A stretch of 64,000 nt of DNA from Pirellula sp. SH-Sr6A. GTDB lineage: Bacteria > Planctomycetota > Planctomycetia > Pirellulales > Pirellulaceae. The stretch lies in the NCBI RefSeq assembly GCF_001610875.1, contig NZ_CP011272.1:186001-250000 (forward strand), in the 5' to 3' direction. Position 1 is the stretch's first letter; each line of letters starts with the position of its first letter. Below the pieces are notes generated by a model. It was not told where the DNA came from. It saw only the letters and a list, made by a program, of their open reading frames with translations, and ran no database searches. The position numbers and the translations under genes were made by a program. Below, piece after piece: positions 26,426 through 33,883 of this stretch.

Positions 26426-28777
26426 CTATTTCGACGAGCAAGTAGCCTGGGTCTCTTCGCTCACTTCCAATTCGGGCAATCGAATTCGAACCCCACCTTT
26501 TCCGAATACGATGGGAATGAGCTCTTTGGAAATACCTGCGTCATACGTGAGTCCGTAATACTTGTGCGCAGGGGCAGAAAGCCGGAGAACCAGTCGGAGC
26601 AAATGCACACGAAGGGCCTGCCACCAAGGCAAGTCGGGTTGACTGATGATTTCTTCCTCTCCGACTTCAACGATCCATCGTTCCGCCGAGATGTCGATCA
26701 ACCCGCGACGACGGAGATCTTGCAGGGCCCCGCGGATGTCGGTCTGCTCCATATAACCATAGGTGACGTTTACTGCATAAATGTCGTTTCCAAGCTTGAT
26801 GACTTCGTAGCGACGTGCATCGTCGAAGGTCGCCGTGGAGATTTGATGGATGTGAAACAACGTGATGTTGGAAGGCAGCACCCCGAACTTCTTCAAGAAA
26901 ACTCGCAAGGTCACGGGTGTGTAATCATCGAGCGTCCGGATCGGTTGCGAACAAAGAAATACGACGGCGCGATCGCTCTCGACCAGCCGTCGTCGACCTT
27001 GAATGAGCATCCTAGCCAAAGGGAGATTCTCGTTAATCGCGATTTGGATCTCGTCAACCTTTTCGCGAAGCATCACCAACCAATCGATCTTCTTCCCTTC
27101 GCGAAACCCGAAATCATAAAAGGCCCGAGCCATCTGCTTTCGCCCCCACTGCCACGTCAGCATGATGACAACCAGAACGGCCGCGATCGCGATCGGAAAG
27201 TAACCGCCGCTGGCGATCTTCATCAAATTGCTGCAGAAGAACAAAAGATCGATGGCGAGAATGGGACCGCACACCAAGTAAACCAACCACAGTTTCCAGT
27301 TCCAACGATAGTACGCAACGTAGCCAAACGTAATCGTCGTGATACCCATCGTCGCGGTCACCGCAATCCCGTACGCGGATGCGAGATTCCCAGCCGTGCG
27401 AAACATCATCGTCGCGACGACGCAACCGGTAAACAAAGCCCAGTTGACCGAGGGTATGTAAACCTGTCCTTCAGCCTCGTGGCTGGTATACCGGACCAAC
27501 TGGCGCGGTGCGAAACCCAGTGCAATGGCTTGTTTCACAATAGAGAACATGCCGGTAATGAGCGCTTGGGAGGCGATGAATGCGGCACATGCGGCGACGA
27601 TCAAGTCGAAGATGTAGAAAAATTGGTTTACTCCGTCCATCCCTGGAAAGTGCGGCGTGAGCGCGAAGTAGGTGTTGCAGCGCGATGGAACGCCCTGCTC
27701 CAGTAAGTATCCGACTTGACCGGCGTAGTTCACCAACAAACAGGGGAGCACGATCGAATACCACGCGAGCATCACCGGACGCCTCCCCGAAATCTCGGGA
27801 GCCACGCTCATCCCTTCGCAGCATACTTGATCCGTCCTTCGCATGAAGTGACCGATGTCGGCGTACTTGGCTTCCCCCCCAGTGATGGCCAAGACGACAA
27901 CGCCAAAAATGGCAAACACACCCAGAGTCGGGAAACTCGTTACAAAGTCAAAGGCGTACATCGGATTGACGGCTTGAAAGACCTCGGGATTACGAAAAAT
28001 CCACGGTAGTCCCTTGAGCGCAATCCACGGAAACCAAATGGAGAGCATGAACCAACCAAAGAATCCCCCCACTTTGCTCGTACCACGCCATTGTGGCTTG
28101 AAGAGAACAAACAAACTGATGAGAGTCGCGACAACCGCCCACTGCTCACCCAAAGGTTCGTACGCGCCCAACAGACTGATGGCAGGGGTGATCACTCCGT
28201 CCGCAGCGAGCATCCCCGCCGCCGTGACGACCAAAAATCCAATCGCACCCAGACCAAAAATCCTACCGGTATAGCCCCTTAATAATCCCCACAACGCAAA
28301 GGTTCCGCCTTCCCCTCGATTGTCGGCTCGCATGATGAGCAAGTCGTATTTGACAGTGAGGAAGATCAAGGCCCAGAAGACAAGACTCAAACTGCCGAGC
28401 GCTTCGGAAGGTGTGATCAATCCAGTTCCCCCCGACGCGATCATGACCGCGACCTCCTCATGGGGAAGATGATGGTTTTTGAGCTTGATCGTCTCTCGCG
28501 TCAGCTCCATCACGCAATAGAGAACACTCGTACCAATATCGCCATAGACTGTTCCAGCCGCTTCGCGAATCTTGGTCCACAACGAAGAAGAATGCGCGTT
28601 GAACGACGCATGCCCGTTGTCCGGACTCGCGGAAGCAGTAGAAGCTACCGGTGTGGACGAAGTCGAAGAGGTGGGAGAGGCAGGGGAAACAGATGAGCCG
28701 GAACTGTCTTCTTCTGGAATGTCCACGTCGATAGGTCCAAAAAGGAACGGCGTACCGAAGCGGTGAACGAGATCCAT
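26426..28777 (-). CDS. kup: Kup-family potassium uptake transporter
   Basis: 783 residues. A Ser/Ala/Thr-rich head of about 55 residues, unusual for the family, precedes the first helix. The family signature appears as VYGDIGTSVLYC (most homologues have GTSPLY), followed by DNRGEGGTFALWGLL. About twelve transmembrane helices span 70-500, including GGEAKYADIGHFMRR in the conserved loop. The C-terminal cytosolic domain runs from about 520 and holds ALQDLRRRGLID and NDIYAVNVTYGYMEQTDI. It is a K+/H+ symporter in the inner membrane. The 394-bp leader upstream is long for this genome. Confidence 0.93.
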   Translation of the reverse strand: MDLVHRFGTPFLFGPIDVDIPEEDSSGSSVSPASPTSSTSSTPVASTASASPDNGHASFNAHSSSLWTKIREAAGTVYGDIGTSVLYCVMELTRETIKLKNHHLPHEEVAVMIASGGTGLITPSEALGSLSLVFWALIFLTVKYDLLIMRADNRGEGGTFALWGLLRGYTGRIFGLGAIGFLVVTAAGMLAADGVITPAISLLGAYEPLGEQWAVVATLISLFVLFKPQWRGTSKVGGFFGWFMLSIWFPWIALKGLPWIFRNPEVFQAVNPMYAFDFVTSFPTLGVFAIFGVVVLAITGGEAKYADIGHFMRRTDQVCCEGMSVAPEISGRRPVMLAWYSIVLPCLLVNYAGQVGYLLEQGVPSRCNTYFALTPHFPGMDGVNQFFYIFDLIVAACAAFIASQALITGMFSIVKQAIALGFAPRQLVRYTSHEAEGQVYIPSVNWALFTGCVVATMMFRTAGNLASAYGIAVTATMGITTITFGYVAYYRWNWKLWLVYLVCGPILAIDLLFFCSNLMKIASGGYFPIAIAAVLVVIMLTWQWGRKQMARAFYDFGFREGKKIDWLVMLREKVDEIQIAINENLPLARMLIQGRRRLVESDRAVVFLCSQPIRTLDDYTPVTLRVFLKKFGVLPSNITLFHIHQISTATFDDARRYEVIKLGNDIYAVNVTYGYMEQTDIRGALQDLRRRGLIDISAERWIVEVGEEEIISQPDLPWWQALRVHLLRLVLRLSAPAHKYYGLTYDAGISKELIPIVFGKGGVRIRLPELEVSEETQATCSSK

Positions 28778-29171
28778 TCGACCTCTCGAAACAAGCCGCG
28801 CCGAGAGCCTTCGCTGATCCGCTCAACCCCGTCGTCGAAGTCGTTCGACGAATCAGTAGGCCGAGAATGCCGGGAACAACAATATCAACTCCCGGTTCCA
28901 GTTAATCATCCCCGACCGATGGGGTCTTGCAACCCCCCATATCTTTCCCAAACCAACCCAGACGCAACCGAACAACTAGCGAGAAAAGAATTCAAGAATT
29001 TCTTCCGCTATCCGCTTGCCAAAATCGGAGAAAAGGTAATGCTAAACATATCGCGAGCCGACAATATGTCGTAGCGAACATTTCGGAATGGTGCCATAGC
29101 CGCCAACCGAGCCTTTTAGACACAAGAATTGCCCCACTCAGCGAAAGATCGGATTTCGGGCGTGACCGATC
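28778..29171. other. 394-bp leader region between FtsK-like gene and kup
   Basis: Both flanking genes are on the minus strand. Within it, on the minus strand, lie a hairpin with CCGGGA and TCCCGG arms (about 28876-28902) and a GGGG/CCCC hairpin near 28920-28938. Neither fits a riboswitch class I recognise. The distal end carries the nested hairpin described at 29131-29186. Confidence 0.4.
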
Positions 29172-29186
29172 TCAGTTGGGTGGGGC
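29131..29186. terminator. Nested hairpin overlapping the stop of the FtsK-like gene
   Basis: The outer stem GCCCCAC (29131-29137) with GTGGGGC (29180-29186) and inner stem AGATCGG (29146-29152) with CCGATCT (29166-29172) are both perfect. On the plus strand the structure is followed by T5 at 29187-29191. On the minus strand it would close over the last codons and stop of the FtsK-like gene but lacks a clear U-tract. A terminator or mRNA 3'-end structure is likely; direction uncertain. Confidence 0.45.
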
Positions 29187-32100
29187 TTTTTCGTTTCCAA
29201 ATGCTGGCAATGTATCCCAGGCGAACGGCCGGAACTTGATGGGTTTGCCATCCATCTCATCTTGGATCAAAGCGACGTGGGGCTCAAGCTTGTTGGCCGC
29301 GTTGGAGTCGATCAACTGATTGGAATCGTTCGAACTCATTTGCATGAGAACTCTCAATTCCAGATCCCGCATCGATTGTCGCGATAGCCAGCGCGCCAAG
29401 GTACCAGCGGAATCTGCCCATAACCAAATGTGCATTCCCACCGCCGGACCGTCCTTCAACAAATCGGTCAAGATGGCGTCGGGAGTCGGATTCGCCCCCC
29501 CATCCCCAAACGCGAATTCATCCCCTTTGCGCAATTCTCGAAATCGGGACAGGTTGGCGATGCACACCAATTGCAAGGGGTGCCGCTCGTCCGCCCTCTC
29601 CAATCGGCGTTCCAACTCGGTTTTGCACTCCAGAAAGAACGATTCCAACTCCCGCGTAGGGACGAGTTGGCAGCCCGCGAGGTTCGTGCACCGCTGCAGA
29701 ACAGCCTGAAGCGAGGCGTCTTCCGTCCGAGCCCCATTCAATAAGAAAACCTTAGGACCCATTTCGATGAACTCGCTCGACGTGGAGTCCGACAGGGTCT
29801 CCCCTGCAACGTCCGATGCCGCGGATCGGCGAAGGGACTCCACTCCCTGAATCGTCCCTGCGAGGATGCTCGCTGCGACTCGTTCGTCCGGTCCGACCAC
29901 GGCGATGTTTCTTCCCGCATTGCGCTGGATCCAATGGACCACCGGAGGATCGATCGAGACGCTATCGCCCAAAATCATAGGGAAGGCTCCATCGCTTGAC
30001 TTGGTCGTGTCTCGCAGCAACCGCTCGACGCTCGGACCATCCCAAATCGCAGGCCGATGCCCTTCAAAGACAACGCAACGCCCCATGGGATTGATCGTCG
30101 CTTCGTGCGGAACCGGCGACGAGGGAATCTCGTGCAGGTAGCGCAGCTGTGTCTCTTTGTCGATGTACGCAACTTGGAAACCTTGATTGCTTTCGATACG
30201 CCCTCCCGATTCGTTATAGATCGCTTGCCCGGAGAACCGAAGTCTCTCCGCCGCCGTGTTGTCTTCTCCGAGAATGAGCATCGCGTCTGAACTATCGCAC
30301 TGCAACGCAATGCGGACCGCCATCTGCGCTAAGGTCGTTCGCGGGAGCGAATAGGCCCCACCCAACGTTTGCGATGCGAGCACGAGATGGATACCAAATG
30401 ATCGCCCCTGCCGAACGATCCGGTCCATGAGCATCGATGCCTGTTGCGAGATCTTGTCGTCCTCAACGAAAAGCTCTTGAAACTCATCGATGACGATGAG
30501 AATTCGAGGCATGCGGACTTCCGGACGCTTCTTTTCCAAACTCGGTAAATCTTGAACACCCCAACTTCGAAACGCCTCTCCTCGCGCGTGCATGATTCGA
30601 TCGATGTACTCCAGGGTGCTGACCCCAAATTCCCGCTTGCTCTCGATGCCGATAATGTCTGCATGCGGCACCTGGGCCTCCGAGTAGACCTGAAATTCGA
30701 CCCCCTTCTTGAAGTCGAGCAGCACCAATCGCAATGCTTCCGGTGAGTACTTCAAGGCAGCGCTAGTGATCATCGTGTGGAGCAACGACGACTTGCCCGA
30801 ACCAGTCTTCCCGGCAATCAACACGTGCTGCGCGGTGCCAAAACCTAGCTTCAACTGCTGCGTCCGACCGGAAGCAGAGATACCAAGGGGAATCGCAAGG
30901 GATTCGGCGGACGAGCTTTCATGCCGCTCTTCCTTTTGCAACGCAATGGAATCAAAGGGAACGACGATTCGGCCCAGCTCGGAAACATGATCCAATTGAT
31001 GGGCCATGATCTCTTTGATTTGCTCCGCATTGGGAGGTGGATCGAAATGGATCGGGGCCTGCCGAAGATCGTCGTGCCGCCACCGGCCGCGCGCGACTCC
31101 GCTATCGGATTCGAATTCCAAATGCAGACCGAATTCTTCTAGTTTCCTGGGATCCGCAAACGATGGCCAAACGTGCGTGCTGGAGAGCCGCAAAACGACC
31201 CCCACACCGCACCTTCCTCCAGCGGCCAAGATGGAACAAAGGGACTGCCAAGAACTGTCATCCAATCCAAACGGGAACTGGTCCCAAACAATCAAGCGAT
31301 AAGGAATCGCCATGGGACCTGCCGTGAGATTGTATTCATAAAGATTAGCATGCTTGTCGCGAAGACTCTGCTGGATGATGTCTTCGCACGACCTCGCAAT
31401 ATTCGCCAATCGATCGGCGATGTGGAGCGGCTGCGTCCACACCCGATCCCCAACCAAATTCGGATCGATATCCGCGAGGGACATCAACCAAGAAACTTTC
31501 TTTCCGAGCCCCTGCGGATCGATGACGGTCATGCGCATCGCACCGGCAGGCAACGAAGTAATCGTTCGTAGCAATAGATTGGTGATGACTCCGTCGGTCG
31601 CGCTCTCGGTTTCGGGGGACCCGTGCAGCACCAGCGCGCCATGCGAAAGCAAATCGAACGCAACGGGCCACTCCTCACCCTCTGCTCGCAGCTTCGAACT
31701 GCACTCTGCCGCCGCCTCCGATAACGGGAGCTGAAGCGGACTCGAACCGATCTTCCAAATCAAATTCTGAGGGCCGCGTGGCCAGTTCCCTTGAACAAAA
31801 CTTTCGGAACTCCAAGCCGGCTGCGACTCGCGAAAGAATTCATTGATGCGGCTCATCCAACTCGAAACCGTCTCAGCTCCCAACCGCCAACGGTCGGCAT
31901 ACCGGAGCTGTGCTCGGAGAAACTGGTTTTGCAAGTTCTGCACTTCCCCTTCGCGTTCCGCCACCAGCCCCGCGTTCTCTTGTTGAAAACGCTGCTGCAT
32001 CAACGCGACCTTCGGTTCCCACTCGCGGTGCGTCGCGTCAAACTGCTCGCGACGATGATGGACCAACTCCCATCGGCGTTGCTGTTGATTTGCCCGCGTG

Positions 32101-33155
32101 GTCTCCGTGTCCGTCTCAAGCTTCTTTTGCAATGCCGCGCGGCCTTCTCGATAACGCGTCTCGACTCGCTCGAGCGCCAATACGTGATCTTGCGAGGCTT
32201 TCTCAAGATCCCGTTGATAGTTCTGATCTCCCAGCTTGGCACCGTGCGAGAGCCATTCCAAAACCTCTGCATGAAGTGCGTGCAACTCGGGTGCAAATCG
32301 TTGCAATGCACGACCGAGAAGCGGCCTGACCATATAGTGAAGGATGGCGGTCAGTACGAGCGAACCAATCGTTGCGAGTAGAATGACAAAAAGAATCGGA
32401 ACCCCTACCCACCAACAAATCGCAGCGGAAACCAGTCCGAGAATGGGGCCAAGTGCCTGGAACGCGAGGTAGACTGTTCCCTTCGACTTGGCAAAACTTT
32501 TGACCCGTCCGATGCTATCGCTCAAATTGCGTTTGCGTTCCTCAACCGTCTTAGCCAAACGCTGCAAATCACGCGTTTGCTGGATTTCTTCCTGCGTGTT
32601 CAGTGGAAGGGAGCCCTGAACTTCCCCCATCGTCTTGCCTGTCTTGAGGAGCATCCATTCGTTGAGCTCCGCGAGGGTACTGGCCCAATAACGACGTTCG
32701 TTCTCCAGCTTGGTCCGAATGCTTTCTCGCAATTGCAGGGCGGCGGTCTTTGCACTTTCCAGCGATCGGTGCGCTTGCACGATATCGTCATCGCGTTGCT
32801 TCTTCAGCAACTGCTTGTCAGCAACGAACGCCTCTTTGAGCCTCTCAATCGTTCTCTTCTCACTCTCAACAGAAGCAAGAAACTCGCGTTCGGCATATTC
32901 CAAGGCCCGATCAAGCTCCAGATCCCAACTCTCCAAGTTGTGGTGCGACTGTTCCGCTTGACGAATACGGGTCGCTTGCTCTTGCTCCAGATATCGGTTG
33001 ATCAACCGCTTCCGGTTTTCCTCCAAAATCTCGGTATCGCTCGACCAAGATTGCCGAAGCAAATCGACGCGCTTTCGCAGTCCTCGCAAGGCTCGCACTT
33101 GCGAACGAAAGAACCGTCCGTCGGACCGTGACTGGAGCAAACGTGGCCGAGTCAT
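29172..33155 (-). CDS. Coiled-coil, two-TM, FtsK/SpoIIIE (EssC-like) ATPase
   Basis: 1327 residues. Residues 1-215 are mostly charged coiled coil. Two transmembrane helices follow at about 227-275 (ILGLVSAAICWWVGVPILFVI region), then a second coiled coil to about 430. Three RecA-like modules come after. The first, about 495-700, has a decayed P-loop (HGSPETESATDG). The second, about 750-1010, is intact: Walker A GKTGSGKS at 782-789 and Walker B ILIVIDEF at 885-892, with LASQTLGG downstream. The third, C-terminal, is again degenerate (VVGPDERVAAS). One live module flanked by decayed ones recalls the T7SS ATPase EssC, but no WXG100 or FHA partner is seen here. Function unknown: membrane-anchored DNA or protein motor. 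Confidence 0.85.
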   Translation of the reverse strand: MTRPRLLQSRSDGRFFRSQVRALRGLRKRVDLLRQSWSSDTEILEENRKRLINRYLEQEQATRIRQAEQSHHNLESWDLELDRALEYAEREFLASVESEKRTIERLKEAFVADKQLLKKQRDDDIVQAHRSLESAKTAALQLRESIRTKLENERRYWASTLAELNEWMLLKTGKTMGEVQGSLPLNTQEEIQQTRDLQRLAKTVEERKRNLSDSIGRVKSFAKSKGTVYLAFQALGPILGLVSAAICWWVGVPILFVILLATIGSLVLTAILHYMVRPLLGRALQRFAPELHALHAEVLEWLSHGAKLGDQNYQRDLEKASQDHVLALERVETRYREGRAALQKKLETDTETTRANQQQRRWELVHHRREQFDATHREWEPKVALMQQRFQQENAGLVAEREGEVQNLQNQFLRAQLRYADRWRLGAETVSSWMSRINEFFRESQPAWSSESFVQGNWPRGPQNLIWKIGSSPLQLPLSEAAAECSSKLRAEGEEWPVAFDLLSHGALVLHGSPETESATDGVITNLLLRTITSLPAGAMRMTVIDPQGLGKKVSWLMSLADIDPNLVGDRVWTQPLHIADRLANIARSCEDIIQQSLRDKHANLYEYNLTAGPMAIPYRLIVWDQFPFGLDDSSWQSLCSILAAGGRCGVGVVLRLSSTHVWPSFADPRKLEEFGLHLEFESDSGVARGRWRHDDLRQAPIHFDPPPNAEQIKEIMAHQLDHVSELGRIVVPFDSIALQKEERHESSSAESLAIPLGISASGRTQQLKLGFGTAQHVLIAGKTGSGKSSLLHTMITSAALKYSPEALRLVLLDFKKGVEFQVYSEAQVPHADIIGIESKREFGVSTLEYIDRIMHARGEAFRSWGVQDLPSLEKKRPEVRMPRILIVIDEFQELFVEDDKISQQASMLMDRIVRQGRSFGIHLVLASQTLGGAYSLPRTTLAQMAVRIALQCDSSDAMLILGEDNTAAERLRFSGQAIYNESGGRIESNQGFQVAYIDKETQLRYLHEIPSSPVPHEATINPMGRCVVFEGHRPAIWDGPSVERLLRDTTKSSDGAFPMILGDSVSIDPPVVHWIQRNAGRNIAVVGPDERVAASILAGTIQGVESLRRSAASDVAGETLSDSTSSEFIEMGPKVFLLNGARTEDASLQAVLQRCTNLAGCQLVPTRELESFFLECKTELERRLERADERHPLQLVCIANLSRFRELRKGDEFAFGDGGANPTPDAILTDLLKDGPAVGMHIWLWADSAGTLARWLSRQSMRDLELRVLMQMSSNDSNQLIDSNAANKLEPHVALIQDEMDGKPIKFRPFAWDTLPAFGNEKAPPN

Positions 33156-33883
33156 GGTAAATCAACCTGTCTAGCATAGGAGAAAAGAAAGCAGCCTCGC
33201 GCTACATCTCCTTCATTGTAGCACCCCAATTGAACCGGTGCAGCGTCGGCATTGAACTCCCGCTAGATCGTGGAGGAGTCGTGTGTAAGGCAGCGCAAAA
33301 AAGAAGCGTTGGGCCCGACCTACCTTACCCCTTGAGCCCCCAGTTCGACACGAAGGTTCGGTGGAACAGTCTTCGCGACCTTGCAATAACAAAAGACTTC
33401 ACGAAGTACGCCTTTCTGGCAGACCATTGCAAAAACCCTTGCTTCGTGCTCCGTGAAACGGTGCTCCTGCTCCTGTTCCTGCTCCTGCTCGTAATCGGAC
33501 AAAACGCAGCCGTACGGACCGGGCTTTTGCTATCAACAACTCGACGACATCCGGCTCGCGATGGAACCAACCGACCGAAACCGTATCCGAACGCGTAATC
33601 GATTACGTTTACCAGCACCGCGATGCAGAGCGGAATCAAGGAATTATTCTCCCGGATCGACGATCCAGCGTTTGCGACTGCCGAATCTTTCATCCGGTCG
33701 ACCAAAGGATGAAGGACCACTCCCATTCCACTGATCTCAATTCGGAACATGAGTTGATCACACCGCTGGCGCGAGATGTGTCGAAGGGATAGTTCGGGGC
33801 CGCGATCACGAAACGCGCTCCGTCAATGATCTCATGCCGCAATCCATCTTCAAGGTACTGCGGCACAGTCGGCGTCGCGTAGA
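33156..33883. other. 728-bp region without a convincing gene
   Basis: Short frames exist on both strands but have biased, domain-free translations. The one notable element is a hexamer array at 33463-33492. The stretch looks like an intergenic repeat-type element rather than coding sequence. Confidence 0.5.
33463..33492. repeat. Hexamer tandem repeat (GCTCCT)5, degenerate
   Basis: Five 6-bp units (GCTCCT, GCTCCT, GTTCCT, GCTCCT, GCTCGT). Read on the minus strand they are GAGCAG-like, resembling the GAGCAC units at 20854-20895, so both may belong to one intergenic repeat family. Confidence 0.7.

Noticed and set aside
26564-27706. 380-codon plus-strand open frame
   Set aside because: Antisense to kup; its translation is charged and domain-free.
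29172-33155. Housekeeping FtsK or complete type VII secretion locus
   Set aside because: Lacks gamma domain and FtsK-type N-terminus, and no WXG100, EccB/D or FHA partner is encoded nearby.
33325-33750. 141-codon minus-strand frame near the hexamer array
   Set aside because: Composition is biased, no domain, and the other strand is equally open; likely non-coding repeat sequence.
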